Source: Streptomyces olivaceoviridis
GTDB lineage: Bacteria > Actinomycetota > Actinomycetes > Streptomycetales > Streptomycetaceae
Assembly: GCF_014650115.1 (NCBI RefSeq)
Contig: NZ_BMUI01000018.1
Span: 124,001 to 188,000, forward strand
Direction of reading: 5' to 3'
Length of the DNA stretch: 64,000 nucleotides
Made by a program: the position numbers and the translations under genes. Of the stretch, positions 7,539-15,658 are shown in pieces (positions within the stretch are counted from its first letter, which is position 1; the number at the start of each line of letters is the position of its first letter). The notes under the pieces were generated by a model that was given only the letters and a program-made list of their open reading frames with translations, was not told the DNA's origin and ran no database searches.

Positions 7539-9293
7539 GTGCGCATAGGACTGGTTACCGAGGGTGGCTATCCCTATGTGGGCGGTGACGCCAGGCTCTG
7601 GTGCGACCGGCTCGTGCACGGGCTCGACCAGCACGAGTTCGACGTCTACGCGCTCAGCCGCGGCCGGCACCAGGAGGCCGAGAGCTTGGTTCCGCTCCCA
7701 CCGCAGGTCGGCCGGGTGCGTACAGCGCCGCTGTGGACGGCCGCGGACGACGGGGTCGTGTACGGGCGACGCGCCCGCCGGCGCTTCGCAGAGTGCTACG
7801 GGGAGCTGGTGGCGGCGGTGTCCGCGGGGGCCGGGACTGAGCACACAGGGAGCGCCCGGGCCGGGGTCGGATCCGCGCACGCGTCGGACATCCGGTCGCA
7901 GGACGCTCCCGCCGATCTGGCGGACCGTTTCGGCAGCGCCCTGTACGCGCTCGCCGAACTCGCCCGCGAGGAGGGCGGACTCGTCGGAGCCCTGCGTTCC
8001 GACGCGGCCGTGCGCACACTGGAAAGCGCCTGCCGTGCCCCTCGCGCGCTGCGCACGGCGCGCGAGGCGCGCGTCCCCGATCTGCTCACCGTCGCCGCGC
8101 ACCTCGAACGCGCCCTGCGCCCCCTCTCCCTCGACTGGTACGGCGACGACGGTCTCGGCGGGGCCGACCTGTGCCACGCCACCTCGGGCGGCCCGGCCGC
8201 CCTCTGCGGCCTCCTCGCCCGGCACTTCTCCGGCGTACCGCTGCTGGTCACCGAATACGGCGTGCACCTCCGTTCGCACTACCTGACCCTCGGCCCCGAC
8301 GCCGCCCCCCCCGCCGTACGCGCCCTCCTCGGCGCCTTCCACGGCCTCCTCGCCGCCGAGGTCTACCAGGGAGCCGAGATCCTCACCCCGGGCAACGCCC
8401 ACGCCCGCCGCTGGCAGGAACGGTGCGGCGCCGACCGCACCCGGATCCGCACGGTGTACCCGGGCATGGCGGCCGACCGATTCACGGAGGTCGGCGAGTC
8501 CCCGGACCGTGCCGACCCGCGCACCCTGGTCTGGGTGGGGCGCGTGGACCCCGCCAAGGACCTGGTGTCGCTGCTGCACGCCTTCGCGGAGGTACGCAAG
8601 GAGGAGCCCGAGGCCCGTCTGCGGATCGTCGGCGCGCCCTCCGGTGCCGAGGGCGAGGCGTACCTGGGGCACTGCCGGGCGCTCGCCGCGCAACTGTTCC
8701 CGGACGAGGCGGAGGGCGCGCACGCCGTGGGCGACAACCCCGTCTCCTTCGAGGAGATCGGCGCCCCCGACGCCCCGACGCTGCCCGACGCGTACGCCGC
8801 CGGAGCGGTCGTCGTCCTCTCCAGCGTCGTGGAGGGCTTCCCGGTCAGCCTCGTCGAGGCGATGTTCTGCGGCCGGGCCACCGTGTCCACGGACGTGGGC
8901 GCGGTGGTGGAGGTCATCGGCGGCACGGGACTGGTCGTGCCCCCGCGCAACCCCAGGGCGTTCGCCGAGGCGTGCGTGGCGCTGCTGCGCGACCCCGAGC
9001 GCCGTGAGCGCCTCGGTGCCGCCGCGCGCGCCCGGGCGCTCGAACTGTTCACCGTCGAGCAGAACATCGCGGCATTTCACGGCATTTACCTGGAGATCGT
9101 TTCGCATTGCCCGGTCCGCCGGGTGATCCTGGACGACTCCGGTGAACCCCTGCCGTTCGCCGCCCCCGCCGAGTCCCACGTCCCCGGCCACTGGACCGGC
9201 CCCACACCCCGCGTCCTTCCCCGCTCCATCCCCACCTGGGCCACGGACACCCCGGTCCGAGCGACCCCGCTGGCGACGGAGGGCGCCCGATGA
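7539..9293 (+). CDS. Glycosyltransferase, PelF-like (DUF3492 + GT4)
   Basis: 584 residues from GTG 7539. The start MRIGLVTEGGYPYVGGDARLWCDRL matches the N-terminal DUF3492 domain of PelF, the cytoplasmic polymerase of the Pel polysaccharide. The C-terminal half is a GT-B glycosyltransferase family 4 domain: WVGRVDPAKDLVSLLHAF begins the donor-binding domain, and the E-x7-E element lies in EGFPVSLVEA near residue 431. A charged insert of about 45 residues (near 90-135) interrupts the N-terminal domain. PelF uses UDP-sugar donors (UDP-GlcNAc/GalNAc); the donor here is unknown. The gene overlaps the next by ATGA and heads a set with an epimerase and a spherulin-like hydrolase, consistent with exopolysaccharide synthesis. 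Confidence 0.82.
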   Translation: MRIGLVTEGGYPYVGGDARLWCDRLVHGLDQHEFDVYALSRGRHQEAESLVPLPPQVGRVRTAPLWTAADDGVVYGRRARRRFAECYGELVAAVSAGAGTEHTGSARAGVGSAHASDIRSQDAPADLADRFGSALYALAELAREEGGLVGALRSDAAVRTLESACRAPRALRTAREARVPDLLTVAAHLERALRPLSLDWYGDDGLGGADLCHATSGGPAALCGLLARHFSGVPLLVTEYGVHLRSHYLTLGPDAAPPAVRALLGAFHGLLAAEVYQGAEILTPGNAHARRWQERCGADRTRIRTVYPGMAADRFTEVGESPDRADPRTLVWVGRVDPAKDLVSLLHAFAEVRKEEPEARLRIVGAPSGAEGEAYLGHCRALAAQLFPDEAEGAHAVGDNPVSFEEIGAPDAPTLPDAYAAGAVVVLSSVVEGFPVSLVEAMFCGRATVSTDVGAVVEVIGGTGLVVPPRNPRAFAEACVALLRDPERRERLGAAARARALELFTVEQNIAAFHGIYLEIVSHCPVRRVILDDSGEPLPFAAPAESHVPGHWTGPTPRVLPRSIPTWATDTPVRATPLATEGAR

Positions 9294-10759
9294 GCGAGCT
9301 GGATGCTCGTCCGACGGAGGGGCCGGTCTCCGGCCCGGCGGGTGAGCCGGGTGGTGCCGACTCAGTCAGTCACGGCGACACACCGGTCCGGACCGAGCCG
9401 ACCGGAGCGGACCGGCCAGGGATGCCGAGCGGAGCCGATCCGTGGGACACGCGGTCGGGGGAGTTGTTGACGGGCGTGCCCGACGAGCGTTCCGCACAAC
9501 CCGACGAGCGTTCCGTACAAGCCGTGGTGTCGTCGTGCGTCCCTGATGGGCAGCCCTTTGCATCACCGGCCACCTCCGCCGGGCAGCTCTCCGCGCAAGG
9601 CCCAGCCACTCCGCTCGCCCTGGGGGAGGGTGCCCGACCGCGGTGGGCCCCCGCGCCCCGCCGAGGGTCCGTCGACCCGGTGAAATCCCTGCTGTACCGG
9701 CACCGCGAACTGTGCGAGCGGGCCGTGGACCCGTTGGAGGTCGCCGCAGGGCTGGAGGCGCACGGGCTCACCGACCGCGCCGCCGCCCGCTTCCGGCACC
9801 GTGACGTCTTCTCGCTCGCCGAAGAGCTGTACGCGCGCGTGCCGCCCACCGCCGAGCCACGCCCGGAACCCGAGCCCGTGCCGGTGCCCCGCGTCCGCGC
9901 CGGCTGGGCCCTGCTCGCCCTCCTGCCCGGAGTGCTCGGAGCTGCCACGGTGACCGGACTGCGCCTCACCCAGGGACACCCCCGCCAGTCGGTGGCACTC
10001 GGCGGCCTCCTCGCCGTCGCCCTCGCCACGCGCGCGGCCCTGCGCAGCGGCCCGCTCGCCGGCCCGCCCGGCACGCGCGCGTGGGGCACCACGGTCGGCA
10101 CGCGCGCGGGGACGCTCTGGCTGCTCGGGTACGCCCTCCTCGGCGACGGCCTCCTCCACTCCGTCCTGACGGGCGGCCCCGACACCCCGCCCACCATGGC
10201 CCCGGACGGCCCCTGGCCCACGGCCAACGCGCCCGTCCTGACCCTCGTGCTGGCCCTCGCCCCGGCGGCCTGGTCCGCCCACCTCCTCACCGCCGGCGCC
10301 CGCCGCGGGCTCGCCCGCAGCCGGGACCTGGAGGACTTCACGGCAGCCGCGAGACCCCTGCTGCTCGGCGTGCTCGCCGTGTTCCTGGGCGCCCTCGCCG
10401 CACTGCTCGCGCTCTGCGGCACCCTCCTGCACGCGCCCGCGGCCTACCCGCAGGCCCTCACCCTGGGCGCCCTGCTCCTGCTCGCCCGTCTGCTCACCGT
10501 GCACCGCCACCGGCACGCCCCCGCCCTCGCGCTGGGCGCCGCCGTGGCCACGGAGGCGGGGGCCCTGGCGCTGCCCCTGGCCGGCCGGCTGCCCGGCTGC
10601 GCCTTCCTGGCAGCCCCCGTGGAGACCCTCGTCGGCGCCTGGGGTGAGACCGCCGTACCGGCCCTCGCCTGTGGCACCGCGGCCCTCGCCCTGCTCTGGC
10701 ACGCCGGCCGCACCCTCACCCAGGCATCGGCCCACGCGCCGACGGGAGCACCCGACTGA
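9290..10759 (+). CDS. Polytopic membrane protein of unknown family
   Basis: 489 residues, ATG 9290 in ATGA overlap with the PelF-like gene. The first ~125 residues are hydrophilic and probably disordered, with a short internal duplication (DERSAQP/DERSVQA). A compact helical segment (about 125-185) contains FRHRDVFSLAEELYARV. From about 205 onward there are roughly eight hydrophobic segments rich in Leu/Ala, ending with a short hydrophilic tail. I do not recognise the family. Position and membrane nature suggest the export or polymerase-anchoring partner of the glycosyltransferase, as PelG is for PelF, but no sequence motif proves this. Confidence 0.75.
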   Translation: MSELDARPTEGPVSGPAGEPGGADSVSHGDTPVRTEPTGADRPGMPSGADPWDTRSGELLTGVPDERSAQPDERSVQAVVSSCVPDGQPFASPATSAGQLSAQGPATPLALGEGARPRWAPAPRRGSVDPVKSLLYRHRELCERAVDPLEVAAGLEAHGLTDRAAARFRHRDVFSLAEELYARVPPTAEPRPEPEPVPVPRVRAGWALLALLPGVLGAATVTGLRLTQGHPRQSVALGGLLAVALATRAALRSGPLAGPPGTRAWGTTVGTRAGTLWLLGYALLGDGLLHSVLTGGPDTPPTMAPDGPWPTANAPVLTLVLALAPAAWSAHLLTAGARRGLARSRDLEDFTAAARPLLLGVLAVFLGALAALLALCGTLLHAPAAYPQALTLGALLLLARLLTVHRHRHAPALALGAAVATEAGALALPLAGRLPGCAFLAAPVETLVGAWGETAVPALACGTAALALLWHAGRTLTQASAHAPTGAPD

Positions 10760-10826
10760 ACCTTCCGCCACCGGCCCGACGCACCGCCGGAGGCAACCGC
10801 ATCACCCCCCTGAAGGAGAACACCAG

Positions 10827-10949
10827 ATGACCACCTCCCGACCCGGAGCGTCCGGCACCCCCGGAACCACCGGAGCGCCCGGCACAGCCGAAGGAGCCGT
10901 CGAGACGGCCGGTACCACCGGCGCGCACACCCCGGGAGCCGCCCGATGA
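10827..10949 (+). CDS. Small collagen-like ORF (40 aa)
   Basis: ATG 10827 to TGA 10947-10949, preceded by an unusually clear ribosome site (GAAGGAG at 10812-10818) and overlapping the next gene by ATGA. The product is Gly/Thr/Ala/Pro-rich with collagen-like steps (GTPGTTGAPGT) and no Cys or hydrophobic core. The good ribosome site may serve mainly to deliver ribosomes to the epimerase gene, which lacks its own, so this may be a translational-coupling ORF rather than a functional protein. Confidence 0.55.
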   Translation: MTTSRPGASGTPGTTGAPGTAEGAVETAGTTGAHTPGAAR

Positions 10950-11905
10950 GGGTCCTGCTGATCGGAGCCAACGGATTCATCGGCCGCTTCGTCGCCGACC
11001 GCCTGCTCGCCGACCCGGCCGTCCAGCTCACCGCGCTCGGCCGCGGCGACGACGCCGACGTCCGCTTCGACCTCGCCACCGGCAGCCCGGGCGCGCTCAC
11101 CCGCTTCCTCGACGCGGTCCACCCCGGAGTCGTCATCAACTGCGCCGGCGCCACGCGCGGGGGCGCCCGCGACCTCACCCGGCACAACACGGTCGCCGTG
11201 GCCACCGTCTGCGAGGCCCTGCGCCGCAGCGGCTGCGGCGCCCGCCTCGTGCAGATCGGCTGCGGTTCCGAGTACGGCCCCAGCCAGGCCGGCTCCTCCA
11301 CGGCAGAGGACGCCGTGCCGCGCCCCGGCGGCCCGTACGGCGTCAGCAAGCTCGCCGCGACCGAACTGGTCCTCGGCTCCGGCCTGGACGCCGTCGTGCT
11401 GCGGGTCTTCTCACCGGCCGGCCCCGGCACCCCGGCCGGCTCCCCGCTCGGCCGGCTCGCCGAGGCCATGCGCCGCGCCATGCAGTCCCACGACGGCGAA
11501 CTCAAGCTCGGCGGCCTCGGCGTCCAGCGCGACTTCGTCGACGTCCGCGATGTGGCCCGGGCCGTGCACGCCGCCTCGCTCTCCGCCGCGCAGGGCGTGA
11601 TCAACATCGGCTCCGGCCGCGCCGTCCGGCTCAGAGACGCCGCCGCCGTCCTCGCGCGCGTGGCCGGATACGGCGGCGCCCTCCACGAACTGGACGCCCC
11701 GCCCGGGCCGCTGCGCAGCGCCATCGGGCACCCCCGCGCCGACGCCGAGCACGCGGTCCCGGTGGCGTACCCGTACCCGGACGGCTGCGGCAGCTGGCAG
11801 CAGGCCGATGTGCGCACCGCCCGCGACCGGCTCGGCTGGCGGCCCCGGATCAACCTCGAAGAATCCCTGGCCGACATCTGGATGGAGGCGGCATGCCGCA
11901 TCTGA
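10946..11905 (+). CDS. NAD-dependent epimerase/dehydratase (extended SDR)
   Basis: 319 residues, ATG 10946 coupled to the 40-codon ORF. It shows the Rossmann NAD motif GANGFIG at residues 7-13, the catalytic Y-x-x-x-K as YGVSK after RPGGPYG, and the extended-SDR order of nucleotide-sugar epimerases. Enzymes of this type interconvert UDP-Glc/UDP-Gal or UDP-GlcNAc/UDP-GalNAc or act on dTDP-sugars; the sequence does not settle which. In a Pel-like setting a C4 epimerase (as PelX) would supply UDP-GalNAc to the PelF-like enzyme. It overlaps the spherulin-like gene by 13 nt. Confidence 0.8.
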   Translation: MRVLLIGANGFIGRFVADRLLADPAVQLTALGRGDDADVRFDLATGSPGALTRFLDAVHPGVVINCAGATRGGARDLTRHNTVAVATVCEALRRSGCGARLVQIGCGSEYGPSQAGSSTAEDAVPRPGGPYGVSKLAATELVLGSGLDAVVLRVFSPAGPGTPAGSPLGRLAEAMRRAMQSHDGELKLGGLGVQRDFVDVRDVARAVHAASLSAAQGVINIGSGRAVRLRDAAAVLARVAGYGGALHELDAPPGPLRSAIGHPRADAEHAVPVAYPYPDGCGSWQQADVRTARDRLGWRPRINLEESLADIWMEAACRI

Positions 11906-12642
11906 CCAGCACCGCGGCGGGCGCCACCAGCACGGGCGTCCGCACCGCCCTCGGTATACCCGGCTACGCCCACCCGCTCGTCGCCCCGGCCCAGTGGGCG
12001 GAGCTCGCCCGCCCCGGCACCCCGCTGGACTGGGTGGTCCTCGACGTCGCCGCCGGCCCCGGCACCCGCCCCGACCCACACTGCCTGGAAGCCGCGGGCC
12101 GGCTCCGCGCCGCCGGCGTCCGCGTCCTCGGTCACCTGGACCTCACCTATGGCGCCCGTGCCTTCGCCGACCTGCTTTCCGACGCCCACCGCCACCTCGA
12201 CTGGTACGGCGTCGACGGCTTCCTGCTGGACCGCTGCCCCACCGAGCGCACCGCGCTCCCCGAGGTGCGCCGCGCGATCACCACGCTCCGCGCGATCAGT
12301 GACACCGCCCACATCGTCCTCGGCCACGGCCGCCACCCGCACCCCGGCTACGCCGAGAACGCCGACCAGCTGGTGACCTTCTCCGGCCCCTGGTCCGACT
12401 ACCGCTGGTCGCAGGCGGCCGAGTGGACCGCCGACTACCCGCCCGACCGCTTCTGCCACTTCGTGCACGGCGTGCCCCGCGGTCACCTGGACGAGGCACT
12501 GCGGATCGCCCGCTGGCAGGGGGCGGGCACGATCTACTTCACGGACCGTACGGACAGGGACGGTCGCGTGGACCCCTGGGAGACCATGCCCGGCTACTGG
12601 GACGACATCGTCTCGCGGGTCGGAACAGGTGTCTCGGAATGA
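11893..12642 (+). CDS. Spherulin-4-like protein (GH135/GH114-type TIM barrel)
   Basis: 249 residues from ATG 11893, overlapping the epimerase by 13 nt. The start GIPGYAHPLVAPAQWAELA and blocks such as GHLDLTYGAR, WYGVDGFLLDR and YFTDR correspond to the spherulin-4 family, whose fungal member Sph3 (GH135) cleaves galactosaminogalactan and whose relatives occur as the hydrolase part of PelA. Acidic residues in VLDVAAG and DGFLLDR are candidate catalytic positions. No signal peptide or membrane helix is visible, so either export is non-classical or the enzyme acts in the cytoplasm. It is the last gene of the polysaccharide-like set and its end contains the moeZ promoter. Confidence 0.8.
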   Translation: MPHLTSTAAGATSTGVRTALGIPGYAHPLVAPAQWAELARPGTPLDWVVLDVAAGPGTRPDPHCLEAAGRLRAAGVRVLGHLDLTYGARAFADLLSDAHRHLDWYGVDGFLLDRCPTERTALPEVRRAITTLRAISDTAHIVLGHGRHPHPGYAENADQLVTFSGPWSDYRWSQAAEWTADYPPDRFCHFVHGVPRGHLDEALRIARWQGAGTIYFTDRTDRDGRVDPWETMPGYWDDIVSRVGTGVSE

Positions 12643-12661
12643 AGAAGGCCGTGGCAGTGTT
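12636..12661 (+). promoter_or_regulatory. SigR-type promoter of moeZ
   Basis: GGAAT (12636-12640), exactly 18 nt, GTT (12659-12661): an exact match to the Streptomyces SigR (thiol-oxidative stress ECF sigma) consensus. It overlaps the last codons of the spherulin-like gene. Transcription would begin near 12668, leaving a 5' UTR of about 38 nt before moeZ. Confidence 0.75.
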
Positions 12662-12705
12662 ACGAGGAGAACAACTGTAGTGATCGACCGACCAACGGAG
12701 TCCCC

Positions 12706-13884
12706 GTGTCGCTGCCACCCCTGGTCGAGCCAGCTCCTGAGCTCACCGTAGACGAGGTCCGCAGGTACTCCCGCCACCTGATCATCCCCGACGTGGGCAT
12801 GGACGGGCAGAAGCGGCTGAAGAACGCCAAGGTGCTCTGTGTGGGCGCAGGCGGCCTGGGCTCGCCGGCGCTGATGTACCTGGCCGCCGCGGGCGTGGGC
12901 ACCCTTGGCATCGTGGAGTTCGACGAGGTCGACGAGTCGAACCTGCAGCGCCAGATCATCCACAGCCAGTCCGACATCGGCCGTTCCAAGGCCGAGTCCG
13001 CGCGCGACAGCGTCAAGGGCATCAACCCGTACGTGAACGTGATCCTTCACGAGGAGCGGCTCGAAGCCGACAACGTGATGGATATCTTCAGCCAGTACGA
13101 CCTGATCGTCGACGGCACCGACAACTTCGCGACCCGCTACCTGGTCAACGACGCGTGCGTGCTGCTCAACAAGCCGTACGTGTGGGGCTCGATCTACCGC
13201 TTCGACGGCCAGGCCTCGGTGTTCTGGTCCGAGCACGGCCCCTGCTACCGCTGCCTCTACCCGGAGCCCCCGCCCCCCGGCATGGTCCCCTCCTGCGCCG
13301 AGGGCGGCGTCCTGGGCGTGCTGTGCGCGTCCATCGGCTCCATCCAGGTCACCGAGGCGATCAAGGTCCTCACCGGCACCGGCGAGCCGCTGGTCGGCCG
13401 ACTGATGATCTACGACGCCCTGGAGATGCAGTACCGCCAGGTCAAGGTCCGCAAGGACCCCGACTGCGCGGTCTGCGGCGAGAACCCGACGGTCACCGAG
13501 CTCATCGACTACGAGGCCTTCTGCGGCGTTGTCTCCGAGGAGGCCCAGGCGGCGGCGGCCGACTCCACGATCACTCCGAAGCAGCTCAAGGAGTGGATCG
13601 ACGACGGCGAGAACATCGAGATCATCGACGTCCGCGAGCAGAACGAGTACGAGATCGTCTCCATCCCGGGCGCCAAGCTGATCCCCAAGAACGAGTTCCT
13701 CATGGGCACCGCCCTGGAGAGCCTCCCGCAGGACAAGAAGATCGTCCTGCACTGCAAGACGGGTGTCCGCAGTGCGGAAGTCCTCGCGGTGCTGAAGTCC
13801 GCGGGCTTCTCCGACGCGGTCCACGTCGGCGGCGGCGTCATCGGCTGGGTCAACCAGATCGAGCCGGAGAAGCCGGTCTACTGA
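12706..13884 (+). CDS. moeZ: Adenylyltransferase/sulfurtransferase MoeZ
   Basis: 392 residues from GTG 12706 with GGAG 8 nt upstream. The N-terminal ThiF/MoeB domain has the ATP site VGAGGLGS (46-53) and a zinc site of two CxxC pairs, C180/C183 and C254/C257. The C-terminal rhodanese domain (about 290-385) has catalytic Cys350 in HCKTGVRS. MoeZ activates the C-terminal Gly-Gly of small sulfur carriers (MoaD, CysO, ThiS and similar) by adenylation and then thiocarboxylates them with rhodanese sulfur, serving molybdenum cofactor, cysteine and thio-metabolite synthesis. Both halves look intact. The SigR-type promoter upstream fits a role in sulfur supply during thiol oxidation. It stands alone between the polysaccharide-like genes and a bidirectional terminator. 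Confidence 0.95.
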   Translation: MSLPPLVEPAPELTVDEVRRYSRHLIIPDVGMDGQKRLKNAKVLCVGAGGLGSPALMYLAAAGVGTLGIVEFDEVDESNLQRQIIHSQSDIGRSKAESARDSVKGINPYVNVILHEERLEADNVMDIFSQYDLIVDGTDNFATRYLVNDACVLLNKPYVWGSIYRFDGQASVFWSEHGPCYRCLYPEPPPPGMVPSCAEGGVLGVLCASIGSIQVTEAIKVLTGTGEPLVGRLMIYDALEMQYRQVKVRKDPDCAVCGENPTVTELIDYEAFCGVVSEEAQAAAADSTITPKQLKEWIDDGENIEIIDVREQNEYEIVSIPGAKLIPKNEFLMGTALESLPQDKKIVLHCKTGVRSAEVLAVLKSAGFSDAVHVGGGVIGWVNQIEPEKPVY

Positions 13885-13907
13885 GCCGGTGACCCGGTGT
13901 GCGTGGC

Positions 13908-13942
13908 GGGGGCTTCGGGTGCGTACGGCGCCCGAAGTCCCC
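13908..13942. terminator. Bidirectional terminator between moeZ and a convergent peptidase gene
   Basis: GGGGGCTTCGGG (13908-13919) pairs with CCCGAAGTCCCC (13931-13942), 12 bp with one G-T wobble, loop of 11 nt. It lies between two convergent genes. Confidence 0.7.
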
Positions 13943-13949
13943 GTTCGCG

Positions 13950-15515
13950 TCAGGAGCAGACCTTGCCGTCCTTCGGCACCGTTCCGTTCAGCAGGTAGGC
14001 GTCCACCGTCGAGTCGACGCAGTCGCTCCCATTGCCGTACGCCCCATGTCCCTCGCCCTTCCAGGTGAGTTCGACGCCCACGCCCCGGCCCAGTTCGTCG
14101 GCCATCCTGCGGGCGCCCTCGTACGGGGTGGCCGGGTCGCCGGTGTTGCCGACCAGCAGGACCGGCGCCGCGCCCGGTGCGCTGACCTCCGGGGTGTCGT
14201 ACTGGCCCGGCACCGGCCAGTCGTGGCACCAGCCCGCCGTGTCCCAGCCGAGGAAGTCCCCGAACACCGGCGATATCCGCTGGAACTCCGCCAGTCGCCG
14301 CTTCGTCTCGGCGAGCGTGGGCCGCTGTTTGTCGTCCAGGCACGATATGACCCGCTGGGAGTGGGTCGTCGTGCCGTAGCGGCCCGAGGCGTCCCGGTCG
14401 TTGTACTCGTCGGCGAGCGCCAGAAGCCCCGAACCGTCGCCCCGCTGCGCCGACTTGAGGGCGTCGGTCAGGCGCGGCCACAGCGACTCGCTGTACAGCG
14501 GCAGGATGATCCCGGTGACCGCGAGCGTCTGGGTGAGCTTCCGGCCGGATGACGTCGGCAGCGGTTCGGCGTCGATCCGTGTCAGCAGGCCGGCCACTTT
14601 CCGGGAGCCCTGTTCGGGGTCCTGGCCGGTGGACTTCAGGTAGTCGTCCAGGGCCCGCTGGAAGCCGCGTGCCTGGTTCTCGGCGTGGCCCACCGTGTCC
14701 GCGGTCGGGTCGACCACCGCGTCGAGGACCAGTCTGCCCACCCGCTTCGGGAACAGGTGGGCGTAGACACCGCCGAGTTCGGTGCCGTAGGAGATGCCGA
14801 AGTAGTGCAGCTTGTCGTCGCCGAGGACCTGGCGCATCAGGTCCATGTCGCGGGCGGTGTCGGTGGTGGACACATGGGCCAGCAGCGGGCCGGCGGCCTT
14901 CTGGCAGCCCTTGCCGAAGTCGGTGGCGTCCTGGAGGTACGCCTTCTCCTCGGCCGGGGTGTCCGGTGTGGCGTCCACGGACTCGGCGGCCTGGATCTCC
15001 CGGTCGCCGCGGCAGCGGACACCCCCGCTCGCGCCGACGCCTCGGGGATCCCAGCTCACCAGGTCGTAGCGCTCGTGGAGGGACGAGACGGAGGCTTCGA
15101 AGTACGGCATCGTCGACACGCCCGAGCCGCCCGGGCCGCCGAAGTTGAACAGCAGCGAGCCGATGCGGTCACCCCCGGTCGCCCGCGCGCGGACGAGGGC
15201 GAGCCCGATCGTCCTGCCGTCCGGCCGGGACCAGTCCAGCGGCACCTTGAGCGTCGCGCACCGCCAGGCGTCGCCCGGTGGGGACGAGGTCCCGGTGGCC
15301 TCGCAGCGGTGCCAGTCGAGGCGCTGGGAGGCGAGGGAGGCCGGAAGGCCGGCCGGCGTCGACGCGGTCGTGGAGCGTGACGCCGACGGGGGAGCCGAGC
15401 CCGTTCCCTTGCCCTCGTCCCTGCTCCCGCCCCCGTCGGACGAGCCCCCGCATCCGGCCAGCAGCAGCCCCGCCGCCAGCGCGGCCGTCCACCGCAGGAA
15501 TCGCATCATGCGCAC
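13950..15515 (-). CDS. Secreted tripeptidyl-aminopeptidase-like lipoprotein (alpha/beta hydrolase, TAP-like)
   Basis: 521 residues, ATG at 15515-15513, with AGGGGGG just upstream on the minus strand. Signal peptide with lipobox LAGC (Cys22), then a Ser/Gly linker. The alpha/beta-hydrolase core has oxyanion region FNFGGPGGSG, nucleophile elbow GISYG (Ser), acid in VGNTGDPATPYEGA, and His in GHGAYGNGSDC. This is the architecture of the Streptomyces SlpD/SlpE and tripeptidyl aminopeptidase family, which trim N-terminal tripeptides from extracellular proteins. A paralogue lies directly upstream in the same direction, and a 112-bp block is identical between the two. Confidence 0.87.
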   Translation of the reverse strand: MRMMRFLRWTAALAAGLLLAGCGGSSDGGGSRDEGKGTGSAPPSASRSTTASTPAGLPASLASQRLDWHRCEATGTSSPPGDAWRCATLKVPLDWSRPDGRTIGLALVRARATGGDRIGSLLFNFGGPGGSGVSTMPYFEASVSSLHERYDLVSWDPRGVGASGGVRCRGDREIQAAESVDATPDTPAEEKAYLQDATDFGKGCQKAAGPLLAHVSTTDTARDMDLMRQVLGDDKLHYFGISYGTELGGVYAHLFPKRVGRLVLDAVVDPTADTVGHAENQARGFQRALDDYLKSTGQDPEQGSRKVAGLLTRIDAEPLPTSSGRKLTQTLAVTGIILPLYSESLWPRLTDALKSAQRGDGSGLLALADEYNDRDASGRYGTTTHSQRVISCLDDKQRPTLAETKRRLAEFQRISPVFGDFLGWDTAGWCHDWPVPGQYDTPEVSAPGAAPVLLVGNTGDPATPYEGARRMADELGRGVGVELTWKGEGHGAYGNGSDCVDSTVDAYLLNGTVPKDGKVCS

Positions 15516-15658
15516 CCCCCTGACAGGCCCGCCGCATCGTGCCGCGCCGGGCGTTCAGGCCATCGTAGGCGTCCCGGGCTCGGCCTGCGGGGACCTGTGG
15601 ATAACCCTCTGACCTGCGGTTTCGCCTACTTTGAGGTGCTGCTGTTGTCGGGGGTCGG

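Noticed and set aside
12639..12680. 13-codon minigene (MKKAVAVLRGEQL) overlapping the spherulin-like stop codon, with a rare TTA codon
   Set aside because: Its sequence is better explained as the SigR-type promoter (GGAAT-N18-GTT) and 5' UTR of moeZ.
10444..14481. Very long minus-strand open frame (1345 codons) opposite several genes, and similar long antisense frames such as 1867-3657 and 4234-6153
   Set aside because: High GC leaves few stop codons in antisense frames. The translations are low-complexity Arg/Gly/Ala text without domains, while the plus-strand frames have clear protein families and ribosome sites.
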